Shown here piece after piece: positions 55,586 to 62,739 of a stretch of 64,000 nucleotides of DNA. The translations under genes were made by a program, and so were the position numbers. A model generated the notes under the pieces. The model worked only from the letters and a program-made list of their open reading frames with translations, had not been told where the DNA came from and did no database searches. Positions within the stretch are counted from its first letter, which is position 1; each line of letters begins with the position of its first letter. The DNA is taken from assembly GCF_004310285.1 (NCBI RefSeq), contig NZ_SISF01000034.1, forward strand, positions 201,890 through 265,889. The letters run 5' to 3'. This DNA comes from Agrobacterium cavarae (GTDB taxonomy: Bacteria; Pseudomonadota; Alphaproteobacteria; Rhizobiales; Rhizobiaceae).

Positions 55586-57478
55586 TCAGTATGCGGTCAT
55601 CGCCTGGTCTGCGAGGGCCTGGTTGATGCTGACACCATAGTCGTTCTGAAGACGAGTGACCATCTGATCCAGCATGTCATCGCCAGCGGCCTTCGCCATG
55701 GCGGTAATCTGACGATCGTCATTGCTCAGTGCATCGGCAGGGGCATTGGTGTTGACTTCGGTGACCTTGAAAAGGATGCGACCCGAGCCGGCGGCATTCA
55801 CTGCCGTGCCGACAAGGCCGTCGGCGCCTGCGAAGATCGCCGAAACTGCCTGCTGGCCGAACAAAGCATCATCGCTGTTGCGGCGAAGTCCCATCTTGGT
55901 TTCTACGGCAAGACCCATTTCACCGGCGATCGTTTGCAGAGGTTCGCCCTTTTCGACGCGGTTCTTCAGCTCTTCGGCCTTGGCGGTCAAAGCATTGCGC
56001 TGTTGTTCCGCAGTCCAGTCGGCAACAACGCGGTCGCGAACTTCATCCAGCGTACGATCACGCGGAGGGATGATCTGATCGACGTCGAACCATACATAGC
56101 CTTCGCGACCGATATTGACGGCGGGTGCTTCAGTGCCGGGCTCCGTCTTGAAAACTTCCGTCAACAGAGCAGGGGTGGGCAGACCCTCGATCGGGTTGCC
56201 CTTCTCATCTTCACCATTGGCATCGATGGCGTTGATCGTCACTGGTTTCAGGTTCAGCTGGGTTGCTGCATCGGCAAGCGAGGACCCACCTCCACGCAGA
56301 TCTTCATAGCGGTCATGCACGCTGTTCAATTGTTCCGCAGCATTGGCTGTGGCGAGTTCCGTGCGAATCTCTTCCTTGGCCTCGTCCAGCGTCTTCAGGC
56401 TGTCGCCCTTGATGCCGGTGACGCGCAGGATGACTGGGCCAAACGCACCGTCGATCACAGGTGAAATGCCTCCGTCTTTCTGAACGGCAAACACGGCATC
56501 AGCGATGGAGGGGTCGGGCATGGTTTCCTTGGTGAACTCACCAAGAAGCACGTCGGCCGGCTGCTTGCCCTGGTCCTTGACGACCTGATCATACGTCGTC
56601 GTGCCTGCGCGGATCTGCGTTGCGGCGGCCTCGGCCATTTCCTTGTTCGGGAAGACCAGTTGCTCGACGGTGCGACGGCCGGCAGTGCGGAACTTGTCCT
56701 TGTTCTTCTCGTAGTAGTCAGCAACCTGGGCATCAGTGATGGCGCTCTGGTTAGCGATATCGGAGGGCTCAAGCTTTACATAGGTGAACTTGCGATACTC
56801 AGGCGCGCGGTACTGCGCCTTGTGGCTTTCGAACCATGCGGCGAGCACGTCGTCTGCGGGTGCCTTGACCGGATCGATATTGGCGTTGGACAGCAGTAGA
56901 TATTCTATGGAGCGCTGCTCGTTACGATACTGCTTCAACGCATCGACCAGAACCTGCGGTGGTGTAAAACCATCCGAGATGGCGTCGACAATCTGGCTGC
57001 GGACAGCGACCTTGCTGCGTTCCTTGACATAATCGTCTTCGTTGAAGCCGGCGCCGCGCAGACGCTGGCTGAAGAGCTGGCGGTCAAACTGGCCGCCAGG
57101 AGACTTGAAAGCGGGATCTTCGGCGATGAGGTTGACCAAGCGATCCTCGGAAAGGCCGAGTTTCATGTTTTCAGCCAGTTGATCGAGAGATGCTCCGGCT
57201 GCAAGCTGACTGAAGACCTGACGATCGATCCCGAAGGCTCTCGCCTGTTCCGTGGTCAGACGTGTGCCGAACTGCTGGCCGATCTCTGCCATCTGACGCT
57301 GATAGGCGAAGCGAAACTGGTTGGGCGTCACTGTCTGATCGCCCACGGTCATCACGGCGTGAGAATTGCTCGAGACGAGTGATGCCGACACACCCCAGAT
57401 GCCGAACGAAACGACAAGAAGAAGAAGGAGCAGCTTTGCCGCCAGGGTTCTGGAAGCGTTTCTCAGGGAATCGAGCAT
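55586..57478 (-). CDS. PpiD/SurA-like periplasmic folding factor
   Basis: A 630-residue protein anchored by one N-terminal helix (about 12-34, KLLLLLLVVSFGIWGVSASL), with a SurA-like N-terminal chaperone domain (about 35-170), a parvulin-like PPIase domain (about 235-370, with LLGEFTKETMPDPSIADAVFAV) and a long helical C-terminal part. In E. coli PpiD assists proteins leaving the Sec translocon. It is the first gene of the operon that continues with trpD, trpC, moaC and moeA, with only 20 bp to trpD. Confidence 0.9.
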   Translation of the reverse strand: MLDSLRNASRTLAAKLLLLLLVVSFGIWGVSASLVSSNSHAVMTVGDQTVTPNQFRFAYQRQMAEIGQQFGTRLTTEQARAFGIDRQVFSQLAAGASLDQLAENMKLGLSEDRLVNLIAEDPAFKSPGGQFDRQLFSQRLRGAGFNEDDYVKERSKVAVRSQIVDAISDGFTPPQVLVDALKQYRNEQRSIEYLLLSNANIDPVKAPADDVLAAWFESHKAQYRAPEYRKFTYVKLEPSDIANQSAITDAQVADYYEKNKDKFRTAGRRTVEQLVFPNKEMAEAAATQIRAGTTTYDQVVKDQGKQPADVLLGEFTKETMPDPSIADAVFAVQKDGGISPVIDGAFGPVILRVTGIKGDSLKTLDEAKEEIRTELATANAAEQLNSVHDRYEDLRGGGSSLADAATQLNLKPVTINAIDANGEDEKGNPIEGLPTPALLTEVFKTEPGTEAPAVNIGREGYVWFDVDQIIPPRDRTLDEVRDRVVADWTAEQQRNALTAKAEELKNRVEKGEPLQTIAGEMGLAVETKMGLRRNSDDALFGQQAVSAIFAGADGLVGTAVNAAGSGRILFKVTEVNTNAPADALSNDDRQITAMAKAAGDDMLDQMVTRLQNDYGVSINQALADQAMTAY

Positions 57479-57842
57479 CGTTATGCAAACCTCACACTAT
57501 GCGCCCGTTATGCCGGGTCTATCGGGGTTCCTTAGAGCGTTTTATTGGTAAATGGAAGCAATTCTGTTGGTGCGGACGAGTCAACTGATTGTGCGAACTG
57601 AACCACGCCGCCCAAAGTCTACAGCCTGGCTGCCTCTTGAATTAGACGGGGCGCTTTTGCCGTTAACGAGTGGGCCAACCAAGAGTGCGCAGTGGTTTTG
57701 CGATAACGACATGCGACAAAACAAGGACCCAAAGCGTATGAGCGAATCTGAGATCGCGACGTGGTTTGGGCCGCAGACAGGCGCTTATAGTCACGCTGTC
57801 ACGACCGATTCGATCACGGTGCGCTTGCGTGCAGACATTAAA
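57479..57842. other. Spacer upstream of ppiD without a recognised gene
   Basis: The 364 bp holds the ppiD promoter side. A rightward frame from about 57552 to 57860 is open but runs through the terminator at 57841-57868, so it is not believed to be a gene. Confidence 0.4.
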
Positions 57843-57868
57843 AAAAGCCGCCTCGTGTGAGACGGCTT
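57841..57868 (-). terminator. Terminator of the tiny membrane-protein cluster
   Basis: On the minus strand AAAGCCGTCTC and GAGGCGGCTTT pair around ACAC with one U-G pair, followed by a T run ending TTTTAATG. It lies 32 bp after the stop of the 45-residue ORF. Confidence 0.87.
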
Positions 57869-57899
57869 TCCATGACAGTTACAAGTGATTGGTTACCGA

Positions 57900-58037
57900 T
57901 CAGAACGCCTTGCTGCGTTCCATCACTTCCTTGAACTCCTCGTCCTCTTTCCGAAGTTCGGAAACAACCGAGACCACCGATGCGACGAACATGACGCTTA
58001 TCAAAGCGGATAGGACTGTCAAAACGGTGATCATCAT
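57900..58037 (-). CDS. Tiny membrane protein of 45 residues
   Basis: ATG 58037 has GGAG 7 bases upstream. The protein is one hydrophobic helix (MMITVLTVLSALISVMFVA and on to about residue 27) followed by a charged tail (SELRKEDEEFKEVMERSKAF). It is the last of three leftward small membrane-protein ORFs and is followed by a strong terminator. It has the look of a small regulatory or stress membrane peptide; no family recognised. Confidence 0.65.
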   Translation of the reverse strand: MMITVLTVLSALISVMFVASVVSVVSELRKEDEEFKEVMERSKAF

Positions 58038-58072
58038 TTCTTACTCCGGTCTGTTCGAGTTTCCCCGATGGA

Positions 58073-58252
58073 TCAATAGTAGTTCGTATACTGGTAGCGA
58101 GATGTCAGCTGAGGGAAGCTTGCTTCCTGCTGCTGTGGCTTCTGCGCATAGAGGCTGAACGTTGTTGCAACCATCGCGATGAGAAGCATTGTCCAGGCAG
58201 TGCTGATGACGCCGATCTTCGCTGAGGTAGACCGATTTTCTTTTGCAAACAT
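58073..58252 (-). CDS. Tiny membrane protein of 59 residues
   Basis: ATG 58252 has AAGGAA 7 bases upstream. After a polar N-terminus (MFAKENRSTSAK) there is one hydrophobic helix (about 13-35, IGVISTAWTMLLIAMVATT), then a glutamine- and tyrosine-rich tail (QKPQQQEASFPQLTSRYQYT). It ends 35 bp before the 45-residue ORF, so both are likely on one mRNA. The promoter element at 58323-58375 lies upstream. No family recognised. Confidence 0.7.
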   Translation of the reverse strand: MFAKENRSTSAKIGVISTAWTMLLIAMVATTFSLYAQKPQQQEASFPQLTSRYQYTNYY

Positions 58253-58322
58253 GTGATTGTTCCTTTGCCTGCGAACTGAACGCCTGACATCGAGTCGGGT
58301 TCCGAAATACTGTTAAAAATCG

Positions 58323-58375
58323 ATTAGCATCACGCCTCTGAAGCTTCCTTGAATGTCGCGTTCATCTGGCGTTCA
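58323..58375 (-). promoter_or_regulatory. Four-part 11-bp-period dyad element, copy A, with -10-like site
   Basis: TGAA at 58339 and 58350 and TTCA at 58361 and 58372 are each 11 bp apart, giving TGAA-N7-TGAA-N7-TTCA-N7-TTCA, which is two-fold symmetric. On the minus strand GCTAAT (58328-58323) follows 10 bases after the last half-site, a -10-like position; the repeats would cover -35. The spacing is that of OmpR/PhoB-type activators. The copy also contains GTTC-N7-GTTC (58360-58374), which meets the LexA rule. Confidence 0.6.
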
Positions 58376-58393
58376 GAATATCGGCAGTCCACG

Positions 58394-58474
58394 TCAATCC
58401 ATAAAGACCTGCTCGACCACAAAGGACGTGGCGACTGTGAGGATCACCATGAATGCCAGCATTTCCATCTCCAT
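58394..58474 (-). CDS. Tiny membrane peptide of 26 residues
   Basis: ATG 58474 has GAGG 6 bases upstream. The peptide starts MEMEMLAF, continues as one hydrophobic helix (MVILTVATSFVV) and ends EQVFMD. Very short, so coding status rests on the ribosome site, the hydrophobic pattern and its place behind regulatory copy B, in the same relation as the 59-residue ORF to copy A. No family recognised. Confidence 0.5.
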   Translation of the reverse strand: MEMEMLAFMVILTVATSFVVEQVFMD

Positions 58475-58510
58475 TTGGGCCTCAAGCCCGGTGCGCTATC
58501 GATGCTTGAC

Positions 58511-58564
58511 GTTATAAAGCATCGCTTTGAAGCTGCGCTGAATGCTGTATTCATCCGCTATTCA
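58511..58564 (-). promoter_or_regulatory. Four-part 11-bp-period dyad element, copy B, with -10-like site
   Basis: TGAA at 58528 and 58539 and TTCA at 58550 and 58561, all 11 bp apart, repeat the pattern of copy A exactly; about two thirds of the surrounding 45 positions are also identical. On the minus strand TATAAC (58516-58511) lies 11 bases after the last half-site, and both copies share GATGCT just before the -10. No GTTC-N7-GTTC is present in this copy. Confidence 0.6.
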
Positions 58565-58646
58565 CCTGACGTTTGACTGCATCAGTCTTGCAGATGCGAT
58601 GCTGACGTGACAAAAGGCCCACAAAGACGGAAGTATCGAGAGCGGT

Positions 58647-59141
58647 ATGACGATTGCCTTTTATCCCGGATCTTTTGATCCGATGACCAACGGACATCTG
58701 GATGTTCTCATCCAGTCATTGAATGTTGCGTCTGACGTGATCGTCGCCATCGGCGTTCATCCGGGCAAGGTGCCGATGTTCAGCTTTGATGAACGGGCCG
58801 ATCTGATCCGCCAATCCCTGAACGATGTGCTTCCTGAGGCAAAAGACCGGCTGAAGGTCGTTTCCTTCAGCAATCTCGTTGTCGATGCGGCCAGGGAGCA
58901 CGGCGCGACACTTCTCGTTCGAGGCCTGAGAGACGGAACCGATCTGGATTATGAAATGCAGATGGCAGGTATGAACCGGCAAATGGCGTCGGATATCCAG
59001 ACGGTGTTCTTACCCGCGGGAACCGCGTCCCGGCCCATTACCGCCACATTGGTCCGTCAGATCGCAGCCATGGGCGGCAATGTCGAGGCCTTCGTGCCCA
59101 AAGCCGTGCTTGAAGCCCTTAACACAAAGCTGAAACGCTAG
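58647..59141 (+). CDS. coaD: Phosphopantetheine adenylyltransferase
   Basis: A 164-residue nucleotidyltransferase, the fourth step of coenzyme A synthesis. YPGSFDPMTNGHLDVL carries the TxGH motif for ATP; LLVRGLRDGTDLDYEMQMAG and the C-terminal RPITATLVRQIAAMGG (ISSTxVR position) are also typical. It is divergent from the tiny membrane-protein cluster and is followed by two cyclophilins. Confidence 0.95.
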   Translation: MTIAFYPGSFDPMTNGHLDVLIQSLNVASDVIVAIGVHPGKVPMFSFDERADLIRQSLNDVLPEAKDRLKVVSFSNLVVDAAREHGATLLVRGLRDGTDLDYEMQMAGMNRQMASDIQTVFLPAGTASRPITATLVRQIAAMGGNVEAFVPKAVLEALNTKLKR

Positions 59142-59169
59142 TTTCGGCACATAGGTGGAGCCAGTCCGA

Positions 59170-59739
59170 ATGAAATTGCTGAAGTTTGCCTTTGCAGGCG
59201 CCATGTTCGTCAGCGCGATTGCCGCAAGCACGATCGCGTCTGCTGCCGATCTTCTGACCATCCAGCTGAAAGACGGCCCGGTCGTCATCCAGCTTATGCC
59301 GGACGTCGCGCCGAAGCATGTGGCGCAGATCGAGGCTCTTGCCAAGAAGGGCGCCTATGATGGCGTTGCTTTCCATCGTGTCATCAATGGCTTCATGGCG
59401 CAGACCGGCGACGTGCAGTATGGCAACATGAACAAGGGCTTCGATGCGCGCCGCGCAGGCACCGGCGGTTCCGACCTGCCAGATATCCCAGCCGAATTCT
59501 CCAAGGTTCCCTTCGAGCGTGGCACGGTCGGCATGGCCCGTTCGCAAAATCCCAACTCCGCAAATTCGCAGTTCTTCATCATGTTCGACCAGGGACCCTT
59601 CCTCAACGGCCAGTATACCGTGGTCGGCAAGGTCGTCTCGGGCATGGAATTCGTCGACAAGATCAAGCGTGGCGCCGGCGGAAACGGTGAAGTCTCCGAG
59701 CCTGACCGTATGGTCAAGGTGACGGTGACGAAGAAGTAA
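59170..59739 (+). CDS. Exported cyclophilin-type peptidyl-prolyl isomerase
   Basis: A 189-residue PPIase with a signal peptide (MKLLKFAFAGAMFVSAIAAS, cleavage near ASAAD). The cyclophilin core has FHRVINGFMAQTGD (catalytic arginine), GTVGMARSQNPNSANSQFFI and GQYTVVGKVVSGMEFVDKI. GGAG lies about 10 bases before the ATG 59170. It acts in the periplasm. The next gene, 66 bp on, encodes a cytosolic paralogue. Confidence 0.92.
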   Translation: MKLLKFAFAGAMFVSAIAASTIASAADLLTIQLKDGPVVIQLMPDVAPKHVAQIEALAKKGAYDGVAFHRVINGFMAQTGDVQYGNMNKGFDARRAGTGGSDLPDIPAEFSKVPFERGTVGMARSQNPNSANSQFFIMFDQGPFLNGQYTVVGKVVSGMEFVDKIKRGAGGNGEVSEPDRMVKVTVTKK

Positions 59740-59805
59740 CGTCGGGAAGATCACGTCAAACGGGCGTTCTGCCCCCTCAAGCCTACCCTAGCAAGGAGAG
59801 ATACC

Positions 59806-60315
59806 ATGGCCGAGATCAAGGATCCGGAAAACACCCTCATCATGGAAACGACGACCGGTAAGGTTGTCATCCAGCTTCTGCCGGACGTCGCTCCTGGCCA
59901 CGTGGCTCGCATCAAGGAACTGGTTTCCGAGCAGGCTTATGACGGAGTCGTTTTTCACCGCGTGATCGCCGACTTCATGGCGCAGACCGGTGACGTGAAG
60001 TTCGGCAAGAAGAGTTCTGCCGATTTCAACCCGGCGCGTGCCGGCATGGGCGGCTCCGAGAAGCCAGACCTGAAGGCTGAATTCTCTGCCATTCCGCATG
60101 TCCGCGGCACCTGCTCCATGGCTCGCTCGCAGAGCCCGAATTCCGCCAACTCGCAGTTCTTCATCTGCTTTACGGATTCTCCTTGGCTCAACAAGCAGTA
60201 CACCGTTTGGGGCCAGGTGATCGAGGGCATGGAAGCCATCGACAAGATCAAGAAGGGCGAGCCCGTCAAGGACCCCGATTCGATCGTGTCGATCCGTCTG
60301 GCATCTGCCGCCTGA
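59806..60315 (+). CDS. ppiB: Cytosolic cyclophilin-type peptidyl-prolyl isomerase
   Basis: A 169-residue PPIase without a signal peptide. FHRVIADFMAQTGDV, GTCSMARSQSPNSANSQFFI and KQYTVWGQVIEGMEAIDKI match the core of its exported neighbour, so the two arose by duplication. A Shine-Dalgarno AAGGAGAG lies before the ATG. Hairpins at 60372-60432 follow. Confidence 0.93.
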   Translation: MAEIKDPENTLIMETTTGKVVIQLLPDVAPGHVARIKELVSEQAYDGVVFHRVIADFMAQTGDVKFGKKSSADFNPARAGMGGSEKPDLKAEFSAIPHVRGTCSMARSQSPNSANSQFFICFTDSPWLNKQYTVWGQVIEGMEAIDKIKKGEPVKDPDSIVSIRLASAA

Positions 60316-60371
60316 TCAATGTGAAGTCTCCCGCCTTGCTGACAGGCAGGGCGGGATGACGTTTGCTGAGT

Positions 60372-60432
60372 GCAGCACCGCTGCCTTTTTGCCAACAATG
60401 ACCCGCCGGCAGTCTCTGCGAGGCGGGTTTTG
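60372..60432 (+). terminator. Two terminators between ppiB and queA
   Basis: GCAGC-ACC-GCTGC with a TTTTTG tail (60372-60390) is followed by ACCCGCC (60401-60407) pairing with GGCGGGT (60422-60428), tail TTTGA. Confidence 0.7.
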
Positions 60433-60505
60433 ATATTCTGCTCATTTCGCTGCCGATCTGGCAGGGCGATGCGAGCCGATCGAGACACTTGATAAGAGCC
60501 TTTAC

Positions 60506-61588
60506 ATGCGCGTTGACCTGTTCGATTTCGATCTCCCCGAGGAGAATATTGCGCTGCGCCCAGCCAATCCGCGTGATAGCGCGCGCCTGCTTGTCGTGGA
60601 TCCCAATACGGATCGTATGACCGATCATCAGGTTTTCGATCTTCCGAGCTTCCTGAAGCCCGGCGATGCCTTGGTTTTCAACGATACGCGGGTCATTCCT
60701 GCCCAACTCGAAGGTGTGCGGTTGCGCGATGGCGCGCAGGAGACACCGGTTTCGGCAACGCTTCACATGCGTGCCGACGCCAGCCGATGGAAGGCCTTTG
60801 CGCGTCCGGGCAAGCGCATCAAGGCAGGCGATCGCATCCGCTTCGGCTATGAGCGCGACAATGGCTGCGGCCTCGCTTTCCTGGAAGCGACGGTCGAGGA
60901 AAAAGGCGACGAGGGCGAAATCACGCTGCTCTTCGACGTCTCCGGACCGGTGCTGGATGAGGCCATCGCCTCTGTCGGCCATATCCCCCTGCCGCCTTAC
61001 ATCGCCGCGAAACGCGCCGAAGATGCGCAGGACCAGACAGATTACCAGACCATCTATGCCCGTGAAAAAGGCGCCGTTGCCGCACCGACTGCGGGTCTGC
61101 ATTTCACCCCGGCACTCTTCGACGCGCTGGATAAGGCTGGGGTCGAGCGCCATTTCGTCACGCTGCATGTCGGGGCGGGGACGTTCTTGCCGGTCAAGGC
61201 AGACGATACCAATGATCACAAGATGCATCTCGAGATCGGTTACGTCTCGGATGAGACCGCGCAGAAGCTGAACGCGGTGAAAGCGAGGGGAGGGCGCATC
61301 GTCTGTGTCGGCACCACATCGTTGAGGTTGATCGAAAGTGCGGCTGGTGATGACGGACAGATACGTCCATGGTCCGGCGCCACCGGTATCTTCATCACGC
61401 CCGGCTACCGCTTCAAAGCGGTCGATATTCTGATGACCAATTTTCACCTGCCGAAATCCACGCTCTTCATGCTGGTTTCGGCCTTCTGCGGGCTGGAGAC
61501 GATGAGGGCAGCCTATGCTCACGCCATCGAAACCGGCTACCGCTTCTATTCCTATGGCGATTCCAGCCTGCTGTTCCGGAAAGTCTGA
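60506..61588 (+). CDS. queA: S-adenosylmethionine:tRNA ribosyltransferase-isomerase
   Basis: A 360-residue enzyme of queuosine synthesis that adds the cyclopentenediol ring from SAM to preQ1 in tRNA. VDLFDFDLPEENIALRPA at the start, DALVFNDTRVIPAQLEG, PTAGLHFTPALFDAL and LHVGAGTFLPVK are family blocks. Its stop overlaps the first base of tgt (TGATG), giving a tight queA-tgt pair of consecutive pathway steps. Confidence 0.95.
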   Translation: MRVDLFDFDLPEENIALRPANPRDSARLLVVDPNTDRMTDHQVFDLPSFLKPGDALVFNDTRVIPAQLEGVRLRDGAQETPVSATLHMRADASRWKAFARPGKRIKAGDRIRFGYERDNGCGLAFLEATVEEKGDEGEITLLFDVSGPVLDEAIASVGHIPLPPYIAAKRAEDAQDQTDYQTIYAREKGAVAAPTAGLHFTPALFDALDKAGVERHFVTLHVGAGTFLPVKADDTNDHKMHLEIGYVSDETAQKLNAVKARGGRIVCVGTTSLRLIESAAGDDGQIRPWSGATGIFITPGYRFKAVDILMTNFHLPKSTLFMLVSAFCGLETMRAAYAHAIETGYRFYSYGDSSLLFRKV

Positions 61589-62718
61589 TGCACGAGAATT
61601 TCACCTTCACCGTTAAAGCAACCAGCGGCGGCGCGCGTCTTGGCGAAGTGGCGATGCCGCGCGGCGTCATCCGCACGCCCGCCTTCATGCCGGTTGGCAC
61701 CGTCGGCACCGTCAAGGCCATGTATCTCGATCAGGTCCGCGAGGCTGGCGCCGATATCATTCTCGGCAACACCTATCACCTGATGCTGCGGCCCGGCCCG
61801 GAGCGCGTGGCGCGCTTGGGTGGCCTGCATGAGCTGATCCGCTGGCCGCATCCGATCCTGACCGATAGCGGCGGCTTCCAGGTCATGTCGCTGTCTGGCC
61901 TGCGCAAGCTGGATGAGAAGGGCGTGACCTTCAAGAGCCATGTCGATGGCTCGCTTCACCACATGTCGCCGGAGCGCTCTATCGAGATCCAGGGGTTGCT
62001 CGATTCGGATATCCAGATGCAGCTCGATGAATGCGTGGGGCTTCCTGCCGAGCGCAAGGAGATCGAACGCGCGATGGAAATGTCTTTGCGCTGGGCGGAA
62101 CGCTGCCGGGTCGCATTTGGCGAGCAGCCGGGTAAGGCGATGTTCGGCATCGTTCAAGGTGGCGACCAGCCGGACCTGCGTATTCGCTCCGCCGAAGGGC
62201 TGAAAGAGCTCGATCTCAAGGGCTATGCCGTGGGTGGTCTTGCGGTGGGCGAGCCACAGGACGTCATGCTTGCCATGCTCGATACGACGCTGCCGGTTCT
62301 GCCGACGGAAAAGCCGCGCTACCTGATGGGCGTCGGCACGCCGGACGATATCTTGAAATCCGTGGCACGCGGCATCGACATGTTCGACTGCGTGATGCCG
62401 ACCCGCTCCGGTCGTCATGGCCTTGCCTTTACCCGCAGAGGCAGGGTGAATATCCGCAACGCCCGCCACGCGGAAGACATGCGTCCGTTGGACGAGCAGT
62501 CTAACTGCCCGGCATCGCGTGATTATTCGCGCGCCTATCTCCATCACCTGGTTCGGTCCAACGAAGCGCTGGGCGGCATGCTTCTGTCCTGGCACAATCT
62601 CGCCTATTATCAGGAGTTGATGCAGGGGATTCGCAAATCGATCGAAGAAGGTCGCTTTCCGGATTTCTACGCGGAGACCATTGAAATGTGGGCGAAAGGC
62701 GATATCGATCCGGTGTGA
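61588..62718 (+). CDS. tgt: tRNA-guanine transglycosylase
   Basis: A 376-residue enzyme that swaps preQ1 for guanine at position 34 of Asp, Asn, His and Tyr tRNAs. TDSGGFQVMSL (catalytic aspartate), MFGIVQGGDQPDLR, YLMGVGTPDDIL and FDCVMPTRSGRHGLAFTRRG are intact. The C-terminal zinc site is degenerate: where other bacteria have CxCxxC it reads SNCPAS, keeping one cysteine, while the histidine in LSWHNLAYYQ remains. Start at ATG 61588; the open frame extends 73 codons back into queA without similarity. Confidence 0.95.
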   Translation: MHENFTFTVKATSGGARLGEVAMPRGVIRTPAFMPVGTVGTVKAMYLDQVREAGADIILGNTYHLMLRPGPERVARLGGLHELIRWPHPILTDSGGFQVMSLSGLRKLDEKGVTFKSHVDGSLHHMSPERSIEIQGLLDSDIQMQLDECVGLPAERKEIERAMEMSLRWAERCRVAFGEQPGKAMFGIVQGGDQPDLRIRSAEGLKELDLKGYAVGGLAVGEPQDVMLAMLDTTLPVLPTEKPRYLMGVGTPDDILKSVARGIDMFDCVMPTRSGRHGLAFTRRGRVNIRNARHAEDMRPLDEQSNCPASRDYSRAYLHHLVRSNEALGGMLLSWHNLAYYQELMQGIRKSIEEGRFPDFYAETIEMWAKGDIDPV

Positions 62719-62739
62719 CAACCATCATCGGATAGCTGA

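Noticed and set aside
57552..57860. Rightward 102-codon frame upstream of the tiny-gene cluster
   Set aside because: Reads through a strong hairpin terminator and has no family-like sequence.
58349..58576. Rightward 75-codon frame across both 11-bp-period elements
   Set aside because: No ribosome site; its codons overlap both regulatory copies and the 26-residue ORF.
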